From positions 67,892,763 to 67,956,762 of the forward strand of contig NC_073746.1 of the NCBI RefSeq assembly GCF_029784135.1: a DNA stretch of 64,000 nt, in the 5' to 3' direction. Position 1 is the first letter of the stretch. Every line of letters begins with the position of its first letter. The stretch comes from Toxorhynchites rutilus septentrionalis (taxonomy: Eukaryota > Arthropoda > Insecta > Diptera > Culicidae). Position numbers and translations under genes: made by a program. The notes below the pieces were generated by a model. That model was given only the letters and a program-made list of their open reading frames with translations. It ran no database searches and had not been told where the DNA came from. Positions 11,667 to 23,020 of the stretch are shown in pieces.

Positions 11667-11806
11667 AGAATACGACGGGTGGGATAGAACCTCCCATTTC
11701 AGCGTTTCCAAGTATGTTTTGACCGGCTTCGCGACATGCGGCCGAGCATTGTCGTGCTGCAAAATAACTTGATCGTGTCTTTGCTCGTATTGTGGCCCCG
11801 AGAAAG
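11667..11806 (-). pseudogene. Short mariner transposase fragment
   Basis: About 45 residues are readable on the minus strand: VILQHDNARPHVAKPVKTYL then LKWEVLSHPS. This is the second catalytic aspartate block of mariner transposases (HDNARPH). It is closely related to the copies at 28914-30010 and 41287-42207, but both sides are lost. Around it, 11424-12240 shows nothing else except the tail-like motif at 12078. Confidence 0.8.
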
Positions 11807-12077
11807 AAATTGTCCGATTTAGGGCTGTATTTATTCTGTCATATTTTCTGTATCAAACATTTATTTCATGTAACGAAGAAACATGTTATTTGCAAGTAGT
11901 TGAAAATATTGAACGAGAATTGTGTCTGAAAATAATCTGATATTATAATGACGAGTTTTGGTAGGAGTACTAGGAATTCTATAGTAAAAAGTAATTCTAA
12001 AGGGTAGATTAGAAAATCAATCAATGAACAGTTCTGCTTAGTAAAAAACGTGAATGTGATAACGAAAAATAAATTTT

Positions 12078-12108
12078 GGGTGGGACGAAGTTTGCCTCGT
12101 CAGCTAGT
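12078..12108 (-). repeat. RTE-associated end motif
   Basis: On the minus strand this begins ACTAGCTGACGAGGCAAACT and continues to a GTCCCACCC end. The form actagctgacccg(g/a)cgaactt is a recurrent end of insect RTE-like repeats. A matching piece, tagcggacccgacaaact, lies at 26666-26683. Only the end is visible here, so this is a family hint rather than a defined element. Confidence 0.4.
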
Positions 12109-12239
12109 AAAATATTTATAAGAAAAATCTGAAGGATGTATGATTGAAGATCATTGCGATGTGAGACCAGATAAATAAGAAAGAATACACTAACTATTAG
12201 GAATCATTGTCCGTACGAACCACACAAGCCTGATAAATT

Positions 12240-13008
12240 CAACTCTAAGCAGTAACTCGACTCAGATCGGCACGTTCAAAGCCCTCAACACACACAAATT
12301 CTAACCCTTTCATTGGACCCCATCCTCTACTCGCCACCATAATCACTCGTTTTGTGAGGATCACAATAGTGAAACATATGGCCAGCTCTGGCGCAGTCAG
12401 TCGAAGCATGCAAGTGATTACCCACCCTTCCCATTCGCTGAGAAGAACTTTCTCTCGCGCGGTTGTTGTGTTACTCCACGCGTTCCTCCACACGCCTGGA
12501 TGTGTATGGGTGCAAGGATACTTCCAGTCCGTTCCGCTGGAAAGGACCTGCGCAGTGGGCGTCGCGAGAAGGCACTCCGCTCGGACGTAAACCAGCACCG
12601 CGATAACAAAGGAAAGCAAATTTGTTGACGAACTCTTGAACCCATCGGAGGTTGGTGGTTGATTGTTGGGTTTTTGGCTAAAGTTTCAAGCGGATAATCA
12701 GTTCGTGCCCGGTCGAAATGCCCAAATTGTGACGGGTGCTGAGTGGTGATTGCTTTCGAGATGTTATTCAAAAATTGAATTGAGGATTTTTCGATCATCA
12801 GCTGGTGTTGTTCTGTGGTACGAGTGCAGCATGGAGACTCATCCTTGAGGAACTGAGGCTGACTCTGAATGGTTCACACAAAGAAACTATTTCAATGTAA
12901 CGCCGTGCATACTTACTGATCATGTTTCAGATTTATCACATTTTTCCGAATCAATGTCTGGTGCGTAGATTAATGCAAATACTATTTTTCATTCTCATCT
13001 CGTTTCAG
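12240..13008 (+). other. GC-richer unique DNA upstream of a 5' exon
   Basis: Base composition rises relative to the surrounding repeats, and no transposon signature is visible. Long open frames on both strands here overlap each other and look like by-products of GC content. The segment ends in a pyrimidine-rich tract and CAG at 13006-13008, a good splice acceptor. Promoter and non-coding exon content are plausible, but no TATA box or initiator could be assigned with confidence. Confidence 0.4.
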
Positions 13009-14258
13009 GCATTCCACTGGAAGATAGATCCTACTGAGTGTGTGCGTCAGTATTGGTGACTGTGTATCGAGAAAGTCGCCCACCAGCAACAGACAAGCGA
13101 GCAAAACAGGAGCAGGATGCTGTGTGTCTTTGTTTGGTGAATGAGCGCCACGACGCTATGCATAGTAGTTGTTAGTGAAACTTGTGTCAGGATATACCGA
13201 GTTTTGTCTCGTGGTAAAATTTAATCGGATGGTGTAATTACAGTTCCGAGTAAAACGCGAATGGGTCGTGTGAATGATTTATGAGTGCGAATGTTATCAG
13301 TGCAGCGGGAAGCAAAAGTGGTGTTTCGCGGTGAGATAACGAATCGTCGAGGATATGTGCCGAATGAAGTGCTTTTTTGATGGTTGAATTCATAGTCGCA
13401 TGTTTTTTTTTTCTTCCCCTATCGCCGTGAAGTAGTGTGCCGATTTTGTCCATAGTTATGGTGATAAGCCTGTGCTCAGTGGGAGTTAGTGCAATTCTAG
13501 CTGTGGCGTAGCGTAACCTAAATCTAGGACCAAATTAATCCACACACGAGTTGAAAGAAGAGTGGAATATTCGTTCATATATATTCAGAATCCTGTGACC
13601 GAATCGAGAAAACAAAGAGATTCCCTTCGGCATGACTTGGCGGGGGTGGTGAGGCACAACTCTCGAATAATGCTCGCTCAACTGTGATGCTGTGTATCAC
13701 GCGCTGCATGCAATGGTGATAATTCAATCATTCGTCACTGCTGGTGCTGTCGATGCCGCCGCCCTTAGGAAAACGTGTACTACCAGTGCTGTGCTGCTGC
13801 ATCGTCATCTGCGCTGAAATAAATACGATTCGCAGTTAAGGAGAAAAAACAACGCCATGAAAACGATGAGCCGACTGGAGTGCACCCAAAGTGGATCGCG
13901 AAAAAAATAGCCAGAGTCGTGAAAAAGTGAAGTTACGCTGCTCTCTGAAGAGCTGTTGTGTTGTCGATTTGGGGAACAGCACTTCAAGTACAGTTTTTGA
14001 ATAACGCCAGACGGTGTAGAGCCAATTAGCTAGAGAGCGCGATCCGCAATCCAGTTCACGGCAAAACTAGTTTGGTGGGGATTTGCTTTTTTTTCTGTTG
14101 TTGTTTGTTCAACTTGAAGTTCCTTCTAGCGAAAGGGTAGTAGCATCGGTTCATTTTTGTCGTCGAAAGGAGGCGGACCCCCGGTGCTGGTAGTAGTGGT
14201 AGTAACTGGTTGCAGACACGCTGGCAGACATTGGCCGAAACGGTGCCGTGTTTGGAAA
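13009..14258 (+). other. Probable 5' UTR exon upstream of a signal-peptide start
   Basis: A polypyrimidine tract ending in TTTCAG precedes 13009, and a strong donor (GTGAGT) follows at 14317, so 13009-14316 may be one exon of about 1.3 kb. The interval is free of recognisable transposons and has many short upstream ATGs, as is frequent in long insect 5' UTRs of developmental or neuronal genes. The transcription start and the acceptor are inferred, not demonstrated. Confidence 0.45.
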
Positions 14259-14316
14259 ATGTTTCTAAAATGTGGATTAATCGTTTTCACTCTTCTCGTC
14301 ATCGACATCGAAAGTG
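14259..14316 (+). CDS. First coding exon: signal peptide, then splice donor
   Basis: An ATG with A at -3 opens the peptide MFLKCGLIVFTLLVIDIESG. A single basic residue near the start is followed by a hydrophobic core of about 12 residues, the form of a secretion signal or a signal anchor. The frame then runs into G|GTGAGT at 14317-14322, a consensus 5' splice site leaving phase 1. The same frame is open upstream to about 14157 but has no earlier ATG. No later exon could be recognised in the window, so a very long first intron is implied. The gene cannot be named from these 19 codons. Confidence 0.55.
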
Positions 14317-14630
14317 GTGAGTATATACACATATTGTGATGATCGAAATGAATTGATAAGGCCTATGAAAACTGTTGTGGCAACTATGCATTTTTATGTG
14401 CGCAGTGCACGAAAGGTGGTCGAACAGTTCTCGGCCAGCAACGCGAGTTTTCTATTCAAAAAAAAAAAATTTCCATGAAGCAGTATTCCTCCATTCCAAA
14501 TTTTTTATTGAATTCTGGAATGTGAATCAGGGAACTGCTATCACCTATTAATTTGATACAATACATTTCATTTCTTGACATTTGGAATCAGATATAATAA
14601 TGTCAGAGGGAAAATAAAGAATGTTCCCAT

Positions 14631-16738
14631 GCACAATGGTCCAGGAGATGCATTTAAGTGCATTCGACAGTTATTCTCTAGACAAAAACTGTCTTCGACA
14701 AAGATGTTACATACGATAGAGCGCTTTTTTTATGTTATCAAAAATAGGGTGACCAAAATTGTCGATGAAATAAAAAATCTAACTTTCTTATCTTTATAGA
14801 TAGAGGTAAATATAGTTCGACAATGTTGTAGTCCCAGTTATTTGAAACATCTTTGTAGAATAAAGTTTTTTTTCTATCTCTTGAAATAACCGATATAGCG
14901 TCTTTTTTCTAAGTTACGTTAGGGTCACCATGAAAAAAACTGTTTTCTTGTTCTAACTTTCATATTTCAAATTCTACATACAAACTAGCTTCGAAAAACT
15001 TTTAGAGCTTACTATTACAAACATTTTGCGATGCAGAACTTGTCAATATCCTACTTCACTCAATGTTATTGATATTTCTTCCCAAAAGACCAGCTCTTTT
15101 CATTTGTTTGTCATTCTTTTTGGGGCAAACATATAAAATGTTTGTTGACGGAATTTGAAAGAACAAATTTCACTCTATATAATATGTGATTTTCAAAACT
15201 ATGTCATTTTTCGTGTTTGAGTAAATTAAAATTGAAATCATGAGTTTTGGGATGAAAACCCATCAATAACTTTGAGCAGGAATATGATATTGACAAATTC
15301 TGCATCGCTAAGCTCGATAGACGATAAGCTCGTACGTAAATATAAAAGTTAGAATTAACAAAACCCGTTTTTTCATGGTTACCCCAATGTACCTTAGAAA
15401 GAAAGCGCTAAAAACAACTTTAAGGGTGATATTTATTCTTTAGACAAAAACTGTCTTCGACAAAATTGGTGCATATGATTGAGCGCTCATTTTTATGTTA
15501 TCAAAAATAGGGTGACCAAAATAGTCGATGAAATAAAATATCTAACTTTCTTATCTTTATTAATAATCGTACGTAAATATAAAAGTTAGAATTAACAAAA
15601 CCCGTTTTTTCATGGTTACCCCAATGTACCTTTGAAAGAAAGCGCTAAAAACAACTTTAAGGGTGATATTTATTCTTTAGACAAAAACTGTCTTCGACAA
15701 AATTGGTGCATATGATTGAGCGCTCATTTTTATGTTATCAAAAATAGGGTGACCAAAATAGTCAATGAAATAAAATATCTAACTTTCTTATCTTTATTAA
15801 TAGAGATAAACATAGTTTGATAATGTTGTAGCACCAGTTATTTCAAACAACTTTGTAGAATAAAACTTTTTTCCATCTTTTAATATAATCGAATTAGCGC
15901 TTTTTTTTTCTAAGTTGCATTAGGGTGACCATGAAAAAACGGGTTTTTTTTGCTTTAACTTTTATATTTCAAATTCTACATCAAAACTGTCTTCGTACGA
16001 CTTTTAAAGCTTATCAATACCAACATTTTGCGGTGCTGAATTTGTCAATATCTTAATCCTACTCAAACTAATTGATGTTTTTTTACCCAAAAAATCATGA
16101 TTTCAATTTTAATTTACTCAAACACGAAAAATAACATAGTTTTGGAAATCACACATCATATAGAGTGAAATATGCTCTTTCAAATGCCGCCAATAAAATT
16201 TCTTTATGTTTGCCCCAGAAAGAATGAGAAACAATTGAAGAGAGCGTATTTTTTGGGAAGAAATATCAATAACATTGAGTGAAGTTGAGATATTGACAAG
16301 TTCTGCATCGCAAAATGTTTGTATTAGTGAGCTCTAAAAGTCTTTCGAAGATATATTGCATGTAGAATTTGAATTATAAAAGTTAGAGCAAGAAAACAGT
16401 TTTTTCATGGTGACCCTAACGTAACTTAGAAAAAAGACGCTATATCGATTATTTCAAGAAAAAAAACTTTGTTCTACAAAGATATCTCAAATAACTGGGA
16501 CTACAACATTGTCGAACTATGTTTACCTCTATCTATAACGATAAGAAAGTTATATTTTGTATTTCATCGACAAGTTTGGTCTATGGTATTGGTTTTGTTT
16601 GGACCCTATTTTTAATAACATGAAAATGAGCGCTCCATCATATGTAACAACTTTGTCGAAGACAGTTTTTGTCTAGAGAATAACTGTCGAGCTCTAAATG
16701 CTAATTTCCACTTAAATGCATCTCTTGGACCATTGTGC
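14631..16738. mobile_element. Family F palindromic foldback, copy 1 (2.1 kb)
   Basis: The element starts GCACAATGGTCCAGGAGATG and ends with its inverse at 16738. The two halves (about 14631-15290 and 16080-16738) are inverted copies along most of their length, sharing blocks such as aaaaatagggtgacc, tttgccccagaaagaatga and ttcatggtgaccctaac. A 237-bp segment beginning at 15331 is repeated in tandem from 15568. There is no coding capacity. Transcription through it would give a hairpin with arms of roughly 650-1000 bp. Two further copies occur in this window. No clear target duplication was found. Confidence 0.88.
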
Positions 16739-17769
16739 ATTGAAGTAGGGACAAATTAATTAGTATTGAGAAATCATGAAGTTCGAAGTGTCGCATGACG
16801 GAAATTGGTTCTTGAGCTGAGCATGAGCTTGGGTAGACTGTACACTTCGTAGTTGCTCTTCGTCATTGACCTGAACCAGCGACAATGCACAAAGAACACA
16901 CCGAATGACGCTTGGGAGTAGCAAGTCATTGTCTTTGTGCAAGGTTCGGAGAATCGAGCTTCAAATAGTCAATAACGACGCCGGCCACGGCCTTACAGTA
17001 ACCAGCGAAAGGGAATGAATGTTAGTATGGACCCTCCGCTCTGGTTCTCAATAGTTTCAGGTTCTTTTTCGGACATGATTTTATGGAGATCCGTCATTCG
17101 CAGGCGGAGTTTATGTGGCATGATGAGATTTGGTTCTGACCATAGTGGTCCTTTTCCTCGGAAACCTGATCCGGAACATCTTTGGGTTACGTTAATGAGA
17201 TCATATAGGCTTGAATTTGTCGCAAATAAGTTTTTTTTGGAAATATCGAAATTCCATACTCCAAACGGCGGGTATTGTGTCGTTTTAAGTTCTGTAATTT
17301 ATGGCCACTGAACTTGTTCCCGGCATATATCCGGAACTCGTGGACCGATTCCGAAAAAAATTTAAAGGGTTCTCAAATAAAACTAAATGGGGTTTCAAAT
17401 GAAGCTTGTCGCGCCCAATTTGGTTCAGCTGTTCCCGAGAAAACTGAGCTGCAACATTGGTTGTCTGGTTGATATAAAAGTTGTCTTTCATGGTGCGTTT
17501 TTGTAAAATTGATTTTTCTCACTTGTTATAGTAGTAATTATGACTATCTGATTATTATTTCAACTCGTAAAGAATCAGGTGAGTAGGAATCGAAATGTTT
17601 AGCGTCTATGAATATTGTTTTGATGGGTTGAAAATATGTTTCTTTATCGTGCTCAAAAATGGGAACGAAAATGTGGTTCAGAAAAAGGTAAATTTTTATG
17701 CAATTTATAAAGCGATTCGATGAGAACCACTGACGAAATTACTATTTTGAACTATTGTGGTATACCCCT
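16739..17769. other. Unassigned DNA
   Basis: Between the family F element and the LINE remnant nothing is recognisable. Frames of 60-98 codons occur on both strands at 16760-17490 but overlap one another and lack similarity to any family I know. Confidence 0.5.
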
Positions 17770-18199
17770 TTTTTATACTACACTTCAAGCTTATCTACTA
17801 CTTATTCATGAAGGAGTAGACTGAAAGCTATAGCGATATAGATTCCAATCAGGAATAATCTGTTTGATAAAATTTATAATCCTGATCGGCGACGCTGACC
17901 ATATTTCCTTGGGCTCTAGAATAGCTTTATCAAGGTGTTGAAGTCTGCGTCTAGTTAGAGCTCCGCAGTTACAGAGCAAATGTTCCGAGGTTTCGCTTTC
18001 GGCATTACAAAAGCGACAAATATCATCTTGTGCTAAACCTATGTTTTTAAGATGGCTAGCAGCTGTTGAGTAATTTTAATACTCGGCGTAATAATTTTTT
18101 TCGCCTGTTTATGTTTTGCAGCCATCAAATTGGCTGTCACTTTCGGGTTTTCTCATTTATTCAGCACACTTTTCAAGACACAGTCAGAAAATGCACAGA

Positions 18200-18600
18200 A
18201 TGGTTCTGGACCAGTGAATGGTGAGTTTGAGCCGTTCCTGGCAAGTTCATCTGCTCGCTCGTTGCCCTTTATACCGCAATGGCAAGGAATCCAGTACAGT
18301 TGTACCGAACTTATCTGACTTAATTGCCGTAAAAGGGAAATGCATTCCCAGACAATTTTTGAAGAGCATTCAAAAGCATTTAGAGCTTTAAGTTCCGCTT
18401 GACTGTCTGAGAATGTACAGATGTCTATATTTTCTTTTGAGGCAGATATTTAAAGATTCTATTATTTCAATTATTTCTGCCTGAAAACTGTTTGCCAGTT
18501 TCCCATAGCCACAGAGTTTTTTGTTCAGGGACCATACACTCCGGCACCTGTTCTGATTCCCATTTTCGACCCATCAGTGTAGAACATGATTGAACCATTA
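18200..18600 (-). pseudogene. LINE-B RNase H pseudogene
   Basis: Minus-strand translation shows FYTDGSKMGIRTGAGV near 18590-18540, then stops, and WIPCHCGIKGNERADELA near 18290-18235. These are the first and last catalytic blocks of a retroelement RNase H. The middle is broken by several stops and frame changes. Confidence 0.75.
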
Positions 18601-18844
18601 CGAACGTTGGGGCCAGCTTCATCCCATACTGAACGAGAATGTTCGATCACTCTGTATGTAATGTTTTAGTTTTAATTATAATTATAATTAAAGTTATAAT
18701 TAGTCCTAGGTTCCATCCAATCACTGTTCATCTCTGAGGCTGGTCCAATGGGTAAGAGATTCAGGGTGCTCAAGTGACCAGTTTTGTCCCCGTCTAGTTT
18801 TTTTTTCATCTTTTAAGCTTTAGAGCACTTTTTTTACCCTCTAG

Positions 18845-20394
18845 CTAAACATATTGGTTCAAAGGTACCAGGTGAAGGATAGCCTCCAATGCATTTGAAG
18901 GAGTGCTTCGCATTGCTCCAGTAATTGCAACGCATGCTAGTCGTTGGAGTTTGTTTAGCTTTTTTGTAGCTACAGTATCCTTAGTCTTTGGCCACCATAC
19001 AAGTGAGGCATAGGTTATCCTAGGCCGTACAATTGCAGTGTAAACCCACATAACCATTTTTGGTTCAAGGCCCCATGTTCTTCCTATCATTTTAGAGCAT
19101 GCCCATAGGGTTGAGTTGGCCTTGCTGATTATTGAATCTAAGTGCGCGTTCCAGTTTAGTTTGGCATCTAAGATAACACCAAGATATTTCACTGAAGCGC
19201 TGCTTTTTATTTCCTCTCCCCTAAGATGTAAAGACTGCAGATGCAGGTTTTTCTTTTCGGCGAAAGGAATAATTGTTGTTTTTGAGGGATTTATGCTCAG
19301 ACCTTCTGTGATACACCAAGATTGTGTAAAGTTTAAGGCCATCTGCATTCTCCTCGATAATACGTCGTCGAACTTGCCACGTATCATTATGACTAGATCG
19401 GCAAAGCCCACAACCTCGAATCCTTTTACCTCTGAACTTATCAGAAGGTCGTCAATTGGACGATGCAGTTATCGAAATGTCTTTTTCTCATAGCTTGTGC
19501 CATTGATAGATAAGAATCATTATCAAAGGCACCTTCGATGTCACGAAACTCGCATAGAGCGGTTTCTTTTGACGAGAGAGATTTTTCAATTTTTGTTACA
19601 AACGTGTGTAGCGCTGTTACTGTGGATTTGCTTGATTGGTAGGCAAACTGGTATTTAGATAATGGGCATTTGGACATGAATACAGACTTTATGTATTCAT
19701 ATAATACTTTTTCCATAGTTTTCAGCAATGTTGATGATAAACTAATTGGTCTGCATGCCTTTGGGAGTGATTTGTCACGTTTCCCAGCTTTTGGAATGAA
19801 AACTACTTTAACAAGTCTCCATATCGAAGGAATGTGCTCTAGTATCAGACTTACCCTCAATATCTCGATAAGAGGTGGCATTAGTTTTGATTCTCTATTT
19901 TGAATCAGGGCTCTGGCCCTCGTGAAGACTAACCCAGCAACTATGTTAGCGACATCCTTTGCGCTTTCAGGCTATGTGAGGTACCTTCGGGAACTTTTTG
20001 TGTCGCTATTATAGCCAAGATTTGTATTCGAGTGGACAGATGTAGATCCCGGGAAGTGAATCTTCAGTGAATCAGTAAGTCTAGTACTTCTGAGGGAGTT
20101 TTTGTAAACGAACCGTCGTCCTTTTTAAGGGAACCTAGCCCGTTCGAGTGGTCTTTTGCCAGAGTCTTATTGAGTCTAGCAACGATTGGAGTATTTTCAA
20201 TGCTTTCGCAGTTATATACCCAGGATTTTCGTTTGGATCGTCTCAGTTCTCTGCTGTACTCAGTTAGAGCCGTTTTGTATTGAGACCAGTCCAAGATAAT
20301 TTTTGCTCTGCTGAACAGTTTCCGCGCTGTTGTTGCTGTTGTAGGCAGAGACTATCGTTTCGTTTAATTAAAGCTGATTCAAGCTGCTCATGAG
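18845..20394 (-). pseudogene. LINE-B reverse transcriptase pseudogene
   Basis: The linker has LDWSQYKTALTEYSREL, and the polymerase starts with VVFIPKAGKRD and CRPISLSS. After FRDIEGAFDN the frame breaks, and the reading resumes at GFADLVIM about 120 residues further in family terms, so the LPQG region is deleted near 19445-19460. The catalytic FADD is reduced to FAD by loss of one aspartate codon. The thumb continues through KYLGVILDAKLNW and YASLVWWP. The protein cannot be active. Confidence 0.85.
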
Positions 20395-20878
20395 ATTTTA
20401 TGAATTTGCTTATAATTTCCAACAACTTTTTCAAATACACCATCAAGGTAAAAATATATGTTTAGGAGTTACGTTGAAAATCATTTGAACACATGTGGGT
20501 TAAGTTAAAACGTAGTGATACTAAAAAATGGTTTTTTTATCTTAATACAAACTTTTAACATGTTGTACATGTTGCGCCAACAGAACAAAACATTATAAAT
20601 AAAAAATATAATTCTCTACAATTTGGTCAAATAATTCCTGTATTTATCGGAGTCTAAGAGATACTATTAATAATACTAGAATTTTTAGAATTTATTTTTT
20701 ATCAACATTTATTTTTATCAACTAACAATTTTGTTGTATATAATTTAATTTTTTCATTATTTTCTTATATTTCTATACACATTATGATAACTTGCTGCAT
20801 TGTCGTTGGAGTACAACTTTGCTGCTACTTCATTCTCAGATACAGGTACAAAAGAAGATACTTTTGGGTACTTGGAAT

Positions 20879-22819
20879 TTATTTGGTGTTATCATACATG
20901 CAACTCAACTCTTCCACACTCTGATCATATTCTTCTTGTGACATATATGAAAATGACAATTTTGTAAGATAGTCTTCCTTTCGCTTCCTATCCCAGTCAA
21001 ATAACGTTTTTGCACTCGTAATCGGGTGTTCATGCTGTCTAGCCAAACTAGCTCTTGTTGCCATCCGTTTTTATGTACCACCAATTGCATCACAAGGTCC
21101 TTTGCCGTGTGATGTTGCAAAAAAAATGCCATTCAGCGTCAATGTCGTATTTCGATTTAAACTGACATAAACTCGCAAAATGTTTCCTATTTTTTTACTG
21201 GGATGCAGCACCATCCGACATGAATTTTATTCTTTTTACCTGCATTTGTTGTTTAAAAAATGTTACCAATTTAGAAATAAATACTTGCACAGCTATTGTG
21301 TCATGACTTAAAACTTCAGATATAACTACAAAGCTTCAATTTGCCAGAGAACCTTTTTCATCTCTATAATAAACAACGAATTGATGGATTGTTGCTTGAT
21401 CATTGTTCCAGTGATGACTTTGAACTTCATCTTGAAGCACAAATGAATAATTTTCGGAAAAATCGCAAATCACAACAACCTCATTTTCTTGCAAATTAGC
21501 TTTTATATTGTTAAGAAATGTGGACTGTTGTGTTTTAATGTAATCATGAGTAAGTAATTTTTCTATTTTTTCGCAAAAATACGATACAAATTCTTCCACC
21601 GGTTTTACAAGTAGAAATCCATTGTGCATAAGTGATTTCAATTAAATTGCGTTCCTGAAGCTCATCTAAAAACCAGTTTCCAAACTCGTCCATTGTTGGG
21701 CATTTTTTACATTCACGAAGCTAACAGTAGTTTGATCTATTTGATATGTTACATAGTATTTTTTCCATATATTCTTTGCATTCAATGTTAAAGGAATATT
21801 TTTTGAGACTATGAAGCATGAGATTTACATTTTCATGGAATGTACAAACACAAACGTTATGATTTCCTGAACTACTCATCAATTTGCAATCCTTCGGACG
21901 CATTGATGCAAAAGAGCTAAATCCAATTTTGCAATTTGGATTAAGTTCCTCAAATATGTTGAAAGTTTCCCTAATGATGTTATTAATAACCTTTTTTGGA
22001 TGTGTTGACGCTTCCCATCTTTGGCTACAGAAACATAGTCTCTTTCTCCAGGTAATGATCGACTGATATCGTCGTCATTATAAAATTCCAAAACATGATT
22101 CTTAACATCTTCACTTAAACTTGGTCCATATTTGCTATGTGGTGTCGACAATAGACCTTTTTCATTTGCATTTGCATTTGGCTTGAATTGCCATATATTT
22201 ATTAACGCCAAATTCTTCTTCCATTTTTTGCATGAACCAAGACTTAGGCAAAACTGTTAAAATTCAAACTTTTTCTGATCTTGTTGTCTCTGTGTGGTCA
22301 AATTTCTCTTTGAGCTGATTGATAATCTCATCAAACTCTTTTGCCTTTTGTTTAAAGTTCGACTAGATTTCTTTTAATACCTTTAGAAATTCCTTTGAAT
22401 TTTTGTTCGGGATAACTAGCTTGTCCAAGTCTTTTCGTCATTATTGGTGAAACGTTAATACCGGCGATTCCCTTGTTGAATAGCTCAATGTTGTACGCTC
22501 GGGAATACTCTGGTATATAGCGGTTTTGGGAATCTTGCGAAGATGCTGAAATGACTGAAACTATTGATGGTACTTCTTCTAAAGTATTTCCTACTGCTGT
22601 ACTGATCTGCTCCTCAGTATTACACTGCTTTGGTTTGGAAGAGTATACAGATAAACGGCATGATCCGCAAATTTTTAAAGATGTATCTAAAAGGATATTG
22701 CATACCATTGACTTAAGTTTCTCAATCATTGACACGGTTAAGAAACGTTTTTCAGATGAACATTTCTTATCGTTTTTCGGAAACGATCTACAACACGAAA
22801 AAAAATTTTTGTGGTCCAT
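20879..22819 (-). pseudogene. Transposase-like protein of unrecognised family, copy 1
   Basis: Fragments in order: an N-terminal part with scattered cysteine pairs (SCC, KICGSCRLSVY) at 22819-22352; IWQFKPNANANEKG and GPSLSEDVKNHVLEFYNDDD (22211-21879); VCVCTFHENVNLML; EEFVSYF then VVICDFSENYSFVLQDEVQS (21641-21336); FMSDGAASQYKNR; a C-terminal part around HPITSAKTLFDW and VPVSENEVAAKLYS. Acidic residues in CDFSENYS, MSDGAASQ and HGKGPCD are spaced as in an RNase H-like DD(E/D) nuclease, but that is inference. I recall similar hypothetical proteins in other animals and cannot name the family. Frameshifts and a TAA make it non-functional. Confidence 0.6.
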
Positions 22820-22899
22820 TGTGGTATACTGTTATTCACTCTATAATGAAGATTGTTCGACTGATGAACGATGTTTGAATATGAGTAACTTTATATACA

Positions 22900-23020
22900 T
22901 TATAGAGGTACCTTAAAGGTACCTGACTTTATATACCTGTACAGAGGTAGCTTAAAGATACCTGACTTTATATACCTACACAGAGGTAGCTTAGAGATAC
23001 CTGACTTCAGGTATAATCTA
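22900..23020. repeat. 39-bp tandem repeat, three units
   Basis: The unit contains cctgactttatatacct and agaggtagcttaaagata, repeated three times with small changes. On the minus strand it is in frame and would read as 13-residue repeats (RYIKSGIFKLPLY), but there is no reason to think it is translated. It lies between the start of the transposase-like frame and the inverted repeat of copy 1, and is absent from copy 2. Confidence 0.8.

Larger units (their letters stand above)
17770..20394 (-). mobile_element. LINE-B, 3' part: decayed RT and RNase H element
   Basis: This minus-strand non-LTR element has, from 5' to 3', a pre-polymerase linker (20064-20394), reverse transcriptase (18845-19881), RNase H (about 18200-18600) and a short 3' UTR. 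Its endonuclease part lies beyond an intervening transposon at 23984-24290. The presence of RNase H after the polymerase places it in the group including R1, LOA and I rather than Jockey. The 3' limit near 17770 is approximate because no poly(A) or target duplication was identified. Confidence 0.8.

Noticed and set aside
12245..12798. Two overlapping minus-strand frames of 124-126 codons
   Set aside because: They overlap in different frames, have no domain or codon bias, and lie in GC-richer DNA where long chance frames are expected; a hydrophobic start on one is not enough.
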